Shown in pieces: positions 1 to 6,243 of a stretch of DNA of 11,385 bases (the first letter of the stretch is position 1; each line of letters begins with the position of its first letter). The translations under genes and the position numbers were made by a program. The DNA comes from Pseudolabrys sp. (GTDB lineage Bacteria > Pseudomonadota > Alphaproteobacteria > Rhizobiales > Xanthobacteraceae). The DNA lies in the NCBI GenBank assembly GCA_026125925.1, contig JAHCKF010000075.1, positions 1 through 11,385 of the forward strand, written 5' to 3'. The notes under the pieces are model-generated. The model saw only the letters and a list, made by a program, of their open reading frames with translations, was not told the origin of the DNA and ran no database searches.

Positions 1-570
1 TGCGAGCACCGCGACACCCATGCCGAGCGCGGCCATGTGGCTCGCCATGGCGAAGGCGACGACGCCGGACAGCACCCAGCACTCCCAGCGCGCCAGCCGC
101 TCGTCGCCATAGGCCAGCAGATAGAGCGACAGCGCCAGCGCGGCGAACAGAATGTCCGGCATCAATTGGCCGGCGAACCACGGCAGGCTGGTGGTGACGC
201 AGAGCATCGCGACGATGGCGAGAGCCAGCCAAGGCCGGCCGCCCAGGCCGTTGATGCGCAAGGTCACGGTGAACAGCCACGCCATCAGTGCCGCTTGCGC
301 GGCGACGCTGGGCCAGAAGGCGAAGGGAATACCGGCGCCGAGAAACAGGCCGTAGAGCGCCGAGCGGCCATTGGCCAGCTCGCGCATCATCGGCGCGGTG
401 AAATAGCCGCCGGTATCGGGAAAGATGATGGGAAAGCCGTTCCAGATCGCCGGCGCCAGCATGAGCGCGATCATCGCGGCCGCGGCCGCGATCCAGGTCA
501 AGACGCCGACGCTCGCGCCGAACCGCTTGCTGGCGAGCGGTCCGCGGCCGAGAACCTGGATATCCGCCAT
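1..570 (-). CDS. Polytopic membrane protein, GT-C-like, paralog of the next gene (3' end off window)
   Basis: The frame is open from the ATG at 568-570 to the left edge, giving the first 190 residues. They are strongly hydrophobic, with segments at about 21-42, 72-105, 114-133, 138-153 and 165-190. Landmarks are WNGFP (43-47), DTGG (52-55), PFAFWP (82-87), GGRP (110-113), LPW (129-131) and ASH (176-178). All six occur in the gene at 709-2076 with identical spacing, so the two are tandem paralogs at roughly 40% identity by eye. An acidic residue in the first extracytoplasmic loop after TM1 is typical of GT-C-fold glycosyltransferases that use polyprenyl-linked sugars; that assignment is inference. 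The ATG has only a weak GGGG-like Shine-Dalgarno. It lies 138 bp downstream of the paralog on the same strand, and I see no convincing terminator or promoter in that gap. The function is unproven, but the gene itself is well supported by the paralogy. Confidence 0.85.
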   Translation of the reverse strand, partial: MADIQVLGRGPLASKRFGASVGVLTWIAAAAAMIALMLAPAIWNGFPIIFPDTGGYFTAPMMRELANGRSALYGLFLGAGIPFAFWPSVAAQAALMAWLFTVTLRINGLGGRPWLALAIVAMLCVTTSLPWFAGQLMPDILFAALALSLYLLAYGDERLARWECWVLSGVVAFAMASHMAALGMGVAVLA

Positions 571-708
571 CGTTTAAGCCCCAACCGCTGCGCCGGCGAA
601 CGTGCCGATGCCGCAAGCCCGGAGAAATGACATAGCGCAATACATGGAAAGCAAATTACGGGCCGCCGGATGAACGCCGGCCGAACGCCTGGGGTTCCGA
701 TCGCGGGA

Positions 709-2076
709 TCAGGTGGCCAGAATGTCGCGGGCCGGTGCCGCACTGGCGGCGCTGCGCTGCTCGACAAGCCGCACCAGCGCCAGCCCGGCGGTAAAGACCG
801 CGAGCCAGACAAGGCGGGCGCCGTAGCGGTCATGCGGATTGGCAAGGCCGCCGCAGACGAAGGCGTTGGCGAGCAACGCCAGAATACAGACGAAGGCGAG
901 ATCGCCGAAGGCGCGCGGCAGCCGTCCGCTCCAGCCCATGAACACGATGAACGGCAGCAGCGCCATCGCGATCAGCGCGACCGGATAGTGCACGGCATTG
1001 ATCGCCGTGAAGGAGATCTCGCCCTTTTGCTGCTTTGCCGCCCACATGGTCGGCTGCAACTGCGGCGCCCAGTCCTTGACGATGAAGTAGGTGTGCCAGA
1101 TCCAGTTGACGACGCCTTCGCCGGTCCGCACGGCGACGAGCTGTACGGCGGTCGCCTCGATCGTCGTCTTGAGCACGTCGAGCGGAAATTCGGCGGCGCT
1201 GCCAAGGGCGACACGCTCCATCTCCGCGCTCATGCCGGCGAAGCGGCCGAGCTTGTCGAAGTTCTTGTCGGCCCAGAACCAGTCGTCGGCATTGTCGGGC
1301 AACTGATCCTTGATGGCGCAGAGCTTGATCGACGGATCGGGGCAGTGCTTGTCGAGATACTTCGGCACGATGCCGGCCTGCAGCATGCGGCCGAAATACA
1401 TGGAGAAGCCGCCCGGCGTCCACGCCAGCCGTTTCACCAGGATGAAATTGGTGCCGAGCACGATGACGGCGCCAAGCGCAATGGCGAGCACGCCTTGCGC
1501 CACGCGCAGGCGCGGCAGCCGGCGGCGATCCACCAAGGTCAGCACCAGCGACGCCGCCGACAGCAGCATCAGCACCGCGAGCGTCGCGCTGTGGCTGGCG
1601 GCGGCGCAGGCGATCAGCGCGATCAGGCCATAGCGCTCGCCGCGCGTCAGCAATTCGGACCGCGTCAGCAGCATATAGAAAGCGAGAACGGCGAGGCCGC
1701 TGTAGATGTCGGTCAACAGGATCGCGGTGATCCAGGGCAGGGTAGTGACCACCGACAGCACGGCGATGATGCCGAGCAGCAGCATCGGCCGGCCGCCATA
1801 GCCGTGGGTGCGCAGCACCAGTGCCAGAACCCAGATGGTCAGCCACGACTGGATGATCAGCACCGGCCAAAATGCGAAAGGCACGTTGATCATCAGCAAC
1901 AGGCCATAAATCAGCGGCCGGTTGATCAGCAGCGTTCCCTCGTACCAGCGCGCGAGAAAGCCGCCGGTGTCATATTCGAGCAAGGGAAAGCCGTTCCAGA
2001 GCGCCGGGGCGACCAGAAGCAGCGTCGAAAGCGCAACGGCAAGCGCCCACGGCGCCTGGGTGCGGTTGAGGTTCAT
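709..2076 (-). CDS. Polytopic membrane protein, GT-C-like (455 aa)
   Basis: The protein is hydrophobic with about nine to eleven predicted membrane segments (about 11-27, 55-90, 98-137, 149-182, 193-214, 363-381, 392-409, 420-437). A mostly soluble stretch at about 220-360 holds Cys245 and Cys253. Conserved landmarks are WNGFP (27-31), DTGG (36-39), PFAFWP (66-71), GGRP (94-97), LPW (113-115), ASH (160-162) and, near the C-terminus, HDRYGARLVWL (415-425). TM1 followed by a short loop with an aspartate resembles GT-C glycosyltransferases of the dolichol/undecaprenyl-phosphate-sugar type, but I cannot name a subfamily. The start ATG is followed by a short NLNRTQ tail before TM1. The adjacent GNAT gene 99 bp upstream and the downstream paralog suggest a surface-glycan role (inference). 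Alternative: a conserved membrane protein of unknown activity. A long plus-strand ORF over the same region is a GC-rich shadow. Confidence 0.88.
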   Translation of the reverse strand: MNLNRTQAPWALAVALSTLLLVAPALWNGFPLLEYDTGGFLARWYEGTLLINRPLIYGLLLMINVPFAFWPVLIIQSWLTIWVLALVLRTHGYGGRPMLLLGIIAVLSVVTTLPWITAILLTDIYSGLAVLAFYMLLTRSELLTRGERYGLIALIACAAASHSATLAVLMLLSAASLVLTLVDRRRLPRLRVAQGVLAIALGAVIVLGTNFILVKRLAWTPGGFSMYFGRMLQAGIVPKYLDKHCPDPSIKLCAIKDQLPDNADDWFWADKNFDKLGRFAGMSAEMERVALGSAAEFPLDVLKTTIEATAVQLVAVRTGEGVVNWIWHTYFIVKDWAPQLQPTMWAAKQQKGEISFTAINAVHYPVALIAMALLPFIVFMGWSGRLPRAFGDLAFVCILALLANAFVCGGLANPHDRYGARLVWLAVFTAGLALVRLVEQRSAASAAPARDILAT

Positions 2077-2087
2077 CGAAAGGGTCC

Positions 2088-2105
2088 GGCGGCGAATTCG
2101 CCGCC
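2088..2105. repeat. 18-bp perfect palindrome upstream of membrane protein gene
   Basis: GGCGGCGAATTCGCCGCC is fully self-complementary with no spacer. It ends 11 bp before the ATG at 2076, so it occupies the ribosome-binding region of the downstream membrane protein gene. It could be a dimeric regulator's operator or, in RNA, a hairpin that masks translation initiation. Random GC-rich palindromes of this length are uncommon, but no family of binding site is recognised. Confidence 0.5.
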
Positions 2106-2175
2106 ACTCATCGGGGAGAGATATGGCCGGGTCAAGGCCTGATCGCGGCTTAAAGCCGGCCCGGACGCCGCTTGG

Positions 2176-3372
2176 TCAGCGCCCGGCGACGCCGAGGGCG
2201 AGGCGGCGCAGCGGCGCCGGCATGCGGAAGAACAGCGCCTTGGCCGCAGGCGACAAGCGCAGAGCCGTGGTCAGCACATGGCCGCCGGGCCGCAAGGCGC
2301 AGGCGTAGTCGGCGACCGCGGCGGCGGCGTTACAATAGCTGCGCTTGGCGTCGTCGGCCGGCGCCAGCAGATCGTAGCGGCGGAAGCCGTTGGCGCGGCA
2401 CCAGGCGATCGTCTCGGCGACCTGCACCCGGCCCGGACTGTGACGGGCAAAGTCGTCGGCGATCGCACCGATGAAAGCGTACCAATGATCGCCAACGGTG
2501 AAGGCCACTTCGTAACCGGCGGCGCGGTCGGCAACATACAGCACGGCGACCTGCAGGCGCATGGCGCCGTCATGATGGACCAGCCGCTCCAGCGCCTGCT
2601 CCCAGTGCTCGTTGCCGATGACGCCGCTCGGCAAGCGGCGCGCCTGAAGCCAGCGCCGTTTCAACATCAGCGCATTGCGCAGATGGTGGCGCGCGGCCTT
2701 GCCGTCGGTGACGTCGAGGCGAAGCGGGCCGAAGGACGACAGCTTGCGGCGGGCGCGGCGAAGCTGCCGCGGTTCTTCGGCGGCGGCAACGGGCGCATGG
2801 GTCAGATCGAGAAACGGTGCCTCGTCGCGGTTCGAGGCGAACGCGCGCTCTCGCAGCAACGGTGCGATGCGCGCGTCGTCGCGCACCTTGCGAAAGTGGA
2901 GGACGTCCGCGCCATCGCTCGCGGCGTGCAGTGCGGCTTCGATAAGCCGCCGTGCGGTTCCCGCCTCACAGATCGCGTCGCCATATTGAATGAGCGGATC
3001 GCCGAGCAGCCGCGCAACGCGGAAGCCGAGTTGTCTGCTCAGCACGGTCGGCAGGATGACCGCCGGACGGTCGCCATGGCGCACCACGATGACACGCGGG
3101 ATGTCGCCACGCCGGTGATGGGCCTCGGCTGCGGCGCGGGCGATGGCGAGCGACTGGAACGGCGTCGCCGCGGCGCCATTGCTTTCGAGGTGATGCCAGT
3201 CCGCGGCGGCGCGCTCGACGGCGTCGGCACCCTCGAGCACGGCGACGCTGTACCTGTCGCCGGCTGCGATCATGGCGGCGCGCGGCCGCAGACGTCCGGC
3301 CATGGCCGAGCTCGCGCTCGACATGGTGTCGAGCAGTAGACCGAGATCTTCAAAGAGAAGCACGCTCAACAT
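2176..3372 (-). CDS. GNAT-family acetyltransferase, CelD/BcsL type (Acetyltransf_6)
   Basis: The product is 398 residues from the chosen ATG at 3370-3372, which has AGGA four bases upstream. The frame stays open to an ATG at 3684, but those extra 104 residues are Arg/Cys-rich, lack domain character and come from the intergenic region, so I reject them. A second possible start is the ATG at 3322-3324, with no visible Shine-Dalgarno. The N-terminal half (about 35-190) is a degenerate GNAT-like region. The second half has the family's basic helix RQLRRARRKLSSFG (about 202-215), the MLKRRWL segment (about 236-242) and the acceptor-side core GYEVAF...YAFIGAIADDFARHSPG (about 286-314). These are typical of the double-GNAT CelD/BcsL group often found in exopolysaccharide and cellulose loci, where it is presumed to acylate sugars or an envelope amine. 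The substrate is unknown. It heads a same-strand run with the two membrane proteins and is probably cytoplasmic. Confidence 0.82.
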   Translation of the reverse strand: MLSVLLFEDLGLLLDTMSSASSAMAGRLRPRAAMIAAGDRYSVAVLEGADAVERAAADWHHLESNGAAATPFQSLAIARAAAEAHHRRGDIPRVIVVRHGDRPAVILPTVLSRQLGFRVARLLGDPLIQYGDAICEAGTARRLIEAALHAASDGADVLHFRKVRDDARIAPLLRERAFASNRDEAPFLDLTHAPVAAAEEPRQLRRARRKLSSFGPLRLDVTDGKAARHHLRNALMLKRRWLQARRLPSGVIGNEHWEQALERLVHHDGAMRLQVAVLYVADRAAGYEVAFTVGDHWYAFIGAIADDFARHSPGRVQVAETIAWCRANGFRRYDLLAPADDAKRSYCNAAAAVADYACALRPGGHVLTTALRLSPAAKALFFRMPAPLRRLALGVAGR

Positions 3373-3772
3373 GGCATCCTGACCGAACCGTTTGCGGGTC
3401 GGACAGTGGCACAAAGAGGTTTCGCGCCGGTTGTGCCGCTCGCGACCTATCGTCGCTTGCTGGCGGCGAGGCTGGCCGCAGCGTCCGCCCGCCCGCAGCC
3501 GGAACAGGCGCACGCCCTTACCGAAGTGCGACATTCTGACGCATGTAGGCCTGCTTGTCGTCATTCCAATTCGAAAGAGTTGGATACCGGCTTGATGGGT
3601 TTGGGCAAACAACCCCCACTTAAACTGTAAGTATTCAAAACAAGAATTCACAACAGACGTCCAATATTCAGTTTGTGATTTCAATTATGGTTCATCGCTC
3701 TAACAGTTTCAGCGCAAAGAAAAGCGTCGGCAATTGTGTTTCGGCGCATCAATACATGCGCTGGGGGCGTGA
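3373..3772. promoter_or_regulatory. Divergent intergenic region between GNAT gene and siderophore receptor
   Basis: This 400-bp stretch carries no convincing gene. The half next to the GNAT gene is GC-rich and holds two inverted repeats: CCGAACCG/CGGGTCGG (3383-3390 and 3395-3402, one mismatch) and GGCACAA/TTGTGCC (3408-3414 and 3431-3437, perfect). The part from about 3540 to 3720 is much richer in A/T than the flanking genes and should hold the receptor promoter. It contains an imperfect hairpin (GGGTTTG with CAAACAACCC, about 3598-3616) and three ATTCA repeats (3633, 3646, 3666). I searched by eye for Fur, Irr (ICE), RirA-type (TGA-N9-TCA) and cobalamin-riboswitch elements and found none convincing. 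Confidence 0.5.
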
Positions 3773-5956
3773 ATGCGTGAAGTCAGTGGTGTGCGTCGGC
3801 GGCTGGTGCCGGCGCTGTTGGTGAGTGTGGCCGTGCTGTCGCTCCCGGTATCCGGCGCCTCGGCGCAGGAAACGGCGGTGCAACTGCAAACGCTCACGGT
3901 GCAAGGTCAGAACGAGTCGCCCACCGGTCCGGTCGAAGGTTATGTCGCGCAGCGCGCCGCCACCGGCACCAAGACCGACACGCCGCTGAAGGAGACGCCG
4001 CAATCGATCAGCGTCATCACCGCCGACCAGATGACGGATCAGGGCGCCACCAATGTGCAGCAGGCGCTGCGCTACACCCCCGGCGTCATGGCCGACAGCT
4101 ATGGCCCGGACTCGCGCGTCGACTCCTTCCAGATCCGCGGCATGAGTGCCGACGTCTATCTCGACGGCATGCGCATCACGAACTCGTGGTGGAATTCGCA
4201 GCGCCTCGATCCCTACATGCTTGAGCGCATGGAAGTGCTGCGCGGCCCGTCCTCGGTGCTGTACGGCTCGACGACCACGGCGGGTCTGCTCAACCTCGTC
4301 ACCAAACGGCCGCAGGAGAAGGAACTGCACGAAGTCGGCCTGCAGTACGGCAGCTTCAATCGCAAGCAGATCCAGACCGATCACACCGGCAAGCTGACCG
4401 CGGACGGGCAGTGGCTCTACCGCATTGTCGGCATCGGCCGCGACAGCGACTACCAGACCGATTACGTCAAGGACAATCGCGTCGTCGTGATGCCGGCGAT
4501 CACCTGGCGGCCGAGCGACCAGACCAACTGGACGATGATCGCCACCTACCAGAAGGACAAGACCGGCTCGTCCACCGGCTTCCTGCCGCATTCCGGCACG
4601 ATCTTCGCCAATCCGAACGGGCGCATTCCGATCAATCGCTTCGCCGGCGATCCGGCGACCGATCTCTATCAGACCGAGACGCTGTCGATTGCCAGCCTGT
4701 TCTCGCATCGCTTCAGCGACGCGCTGAAGGTGTCGCACAACATGCGCTATGCCGACATCGACGGCGTCTATCACACGGTCTACGCCAACAGCTTCTCGCC
4801 GGCGCCGTATCTCGACCCGGCGCAGCGCACGGTGTCGCGCTATGTCGACTGGTGGGACGCGCGGCGCAAGACGTTCACCTCGGACACCAATGCCGAATTG
4901 AAGTTCGCCAGCGGGCCGCTGGCGCACAAGCTGCTGGTCGGCTTCGACTTCCGCCGCATGAACGAGAACGGTCAGACCGGCGGTTATCTCGATGCGACCC
5001 CGTTCGACCTCTACTCGCCGACCTATAATCCGGTGGCGGCGCCGGCGATGACGGCGACGCCGGGCCTGACGCAGCGGCAGGCGGGTTTCTACGCGCAAGA
5101 CCAGATGCGCTGGGGCGATCTCATTGGCGTGTTCGGCCTGCGCCACGACACGGCGACCAGCGAGATCGAAGGCCTGGAGCCGCAGACCGATCGCGCCTGG
5201 AGCGGCCGCGCCGGCCTGATGTACGAACTGCCGATGGGGCTGACGCCTTACGTCTCCTACGCGCAGTCGTTCGATCCGCAGTTCGGTTCGGCGCCCTACG
5301 GCAACGACCGCTGCCTCGACACCTCGAGCGGCCTGTGCAAGCCGGTCTATGGCGAGCAGTACGAGATCGGTTTCAAGTACAGCCAGTCGAAGGACCTCGT
5401 CGTTAACGGCGCGCTGTTCGACATCACGCAGAAGAACCGCAAGACCTGGGACGCCACCTCGAACCTCGGTTACACGCAGATCGGCAAGGCGCGCATTCGC
5501 GGCGCCGAGCTCGAAGTGCTGGCGACGGTGGCGCGCGACATCGACCTGATCGGCGCCTACACCTATCTCGACGCCAAGGTGGAGGAGGGCGACAACGCCG
5601 GCAAGCGCATCGAGACGGTGCCGCAACACCAGGCCTCGCTGTGGGCGAAGTATCGCTTCGCGCTGCTCGGCAATCCGGGCTTCTCGGTTGGCGCCGGCGT
5701 GCGCTACATCGGCTCAGTGTGGGACGGCACCGACACCATCGAGACGCCGGGCTATACTTTGTTCGACGCGATGGTCGCCTGGGAGAACGAGAACTGGCGG
5801 TTCCAGGTCAACGGCACCAACCTCACCGACAAGGAGTATTTCACCGCCTGTCTGGCGCGCGGCGACTGCTTCTACGGCTCCGGCCGTACCATCCTCGCCA
5901 GCCTGACCTACAAGTTCGGCGCGCTGTCGCGAGCCTCCGGCGCCGCGGCGCGCTAG
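3773..5956 (+). CDS. TonB-dependent siderophore receptor (ferrichrome/FhuA-like class)
   Basis: This 727-residue outer-membrane receptor imports ferric siderophores using TonB-ExbBD energy. A signal peptide spans 1-31, with basic MREVSGVRRR, a hydrophobic core and cleavage after ASA. A TonB-box-like QTLTVQ follows at about 39-44. The plug domain runs from about 66 to 180 (TPQSISVIT, DSFQIRGM, YLDGMRI, MEVLRGPSSVLYGS, GLLNLVTKRP), then the 22-strand barrel. There is no N-terminal secretin/STN signalling domain, so it should not drive a FecIR-type sigma pathway. Cys pairs lie at about 514/522 (CX7C) and 693/699 (CX5C). The latter, in the segment just before the last strand, matches the CX5C spacing near the FhuA C-terminus. 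The final strand ILASLTYKF ends at Phe715, but 12 further residues follow, which is unusual for a barrel protein. Upstream of the ATG there is a GGGGG tract. No siderophore ABC transporter or reductase is adjacent, so the ligand is unknown. Confidence 0.95.
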   Translation: MREVSGVRRRLVPALLVSVAVLSLPVSGASAQETAVQLQTLTVQGQNESPTGPVEGYVAQRAATGTKTDTPLKETPQSISVITADQMTDQGATNVQQALRYTPGVMADSYGPDSRVDSFQIRGMSADVYLDGMRITNSWWNSQRLDPYMLERMEVLRGPSSVLYGSTTTAGLLNLVTKRPQEKELHEVGLQYGSFNRKQIQTDHTGKLTADGQWLYRIVGIGRDSDYQTDYVKDNRVVVMPAITWRPSDQTNWTMIATYQKDKTGSSTGFLPHSGTIFANPNGRIPINRFAGDPATDLYQTETLSIASLFSHRFSDALKVSHNMRYADIDGVYHTVYANSFSPAPYLDPAQRTVSRYVDWWDARRKTFTSDTNAELKFASGPLAHKLLVGFDFRRMNENGQTGGYLDATPFDLYSPTYNPVAAPAMTATPGLTQRQAGFYAQDQMRWGDLIGVFGLRHDTATSEIEGLEPQTDRAWSGRAGLMYELPMGLTPYVSYAQSFDPQFGSAPYGNDRCLDTSSGLCKPVYGEQYEIGFKYSQSKDLVVNGALFDITQKNRKTWDATSNLGYTQIGKARIRGAELEVLATVARDIDLIGAYTYLDAKVEEGDNAGKRIETVPQHQASLWAKYRFALLGNPGFSVGAGVRYIGSVWDGTDTIETPGYTLFDAMVAWENENWRFQVNGTNLTDKEYFTACLARGDCFYGSGRTILASLTYKFGALSRASGAAAR

Positions 5957-5963
5957 CCCCGAT

Positions 5964-5997
5964 CTGTCAGGCCCGTGATGCGTCGCGGGCCTGACAG
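5964..5997 (+). terminator. Strong stem-loop after the receptor gene (probable terminator)
   Basis: The arms CTGTCAGGCCCGTGA (5964-5978) and TCGCGGGCCTGACAG (5983-5997) pair over 15 bp with a single G-U wobble and a TGCG tetraloop. The hairpin starts 8 bp after the receptor stop codon. No T-run follows, so it is either a GC-rich-genome terminator lacking a U tract or an mRNA 3'-end stabiliser. It would largely insulate the receptor from the VWA gene starting at 6028. Confidence 0.7.
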
Positions 5998-6013
5998 GGC
6001 CACCCGCGGCCGT

Positions 6014-6030
6014 GCTATAAGGCCGGCATG
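6014..6030 (+). promoter_or_regulatory. -10-like element placed on the VWA start codon
   Basis: GCTATAAGGCCGGCATG contains TATAAG (6016-6021) followed by six bases and the ATG. If TATAAG is the -10 element, transcription would start at or within a base or two of the ATG, giving a leaderless mRNA. AAGG (6019-6022) could instead serve as a Shine-Dalgarno with five-base spacing. A possible -35 is CTGACA (5991-5996), but its 19-base spacing is long. The same layout recurs at 7288-7304. Confidence 0.4.
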
Positions 6031-6243
6031 TTCATCGGTTTCTTCAACGACCTGAAGGCCGCCGGCGTGCCGGTGACCTTGCGCGAATACCTCACGCTGA
6101 TGGAGGCGCTGGACGCGGATCTTGCCTCGCGCCGCGTCGACGACTTCTATTATCTGGCGCGCGCCGCGCTGGTGAAGGACGAGCGCAACCTCGACAAGTT
6201 CGACCGGGTGTTCGGCACGCCTTCAAGGGCCTCGAATTCATGA
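6028..6243 (+). CDS. N-terminal fragment of CoxE-like VWA protein (71 aa as read)
   Basis: Residues 1-63 carry the conserved N-terminal helical region of the family, with landmarks GFFNDLKAAGVPVTLREYL, VDDFYYLARAALVKDERNLDKFD and RVFG. The last eight residues are out of frame after the probable one-base loss. Its TGA (6241-6243) overlaps the ATG of the next frame (6240-6242), which mimics translational coupling, but the homology pattern shows this is one broken gene rather than two. Alone, the fragment has no known activity. Confidence 0.75.
   Translation: MFIGFFNDLKAAGVPVTLREYLTLMEALDADLASRRVDDFYYLARAALVKDERNLDKFDRVFGTPSRASNS

Noticed and set aside
571..708. Terminator or promoter between the two membrane paralogs
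   Set aside because: Only imperfect short GC-rich repeats are seen around 661-683, without a T-run; I see no supported element here.
670..2142. A 490-codon plus-strand open frame over the membrane protein gene
   Set aside because: It is composed of Gln/Arg/His/Asp/Gly runs typical of the antisense of hydrophobic GC-rich genes. The minus-strand protein has conserved landmarks shared with its paralog.
2145..2159. Intrinsic terminator after the GNAT gene (CGGCTT-A-AAGCCG)
   Set aside because: The one-base centre leaves only about 4 bp of usable stem, and no T-run follows on the minus strand.
3373..3684. A 104-residue N-terminal extension of the GNAT protein from an ATG at 3684
   Set aside because: It is Arg/Cys-rich and unlike the family, runs into the AT-rich promoter region of the receptor, and the ATG at 3372 has an AGGA ribosome site.
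3373..3772. Cobalamin riboswitch or Fur/Irr box upstream of the receptor
   Set aside because: No B12-box-like sequence and no Fur, ICE or TGA-N9-TCA dyad could be found by eye.
3749..5629. A 626-codon open frame on the strand opposite the siderophore receptor
   Set aside because: Its translation is dominated by Arg, His, Ala, Val and Leu with no domain, and it mirrors the GC-rich receptor gene. The receptor has a signal peptide, plug and barrel motifs.
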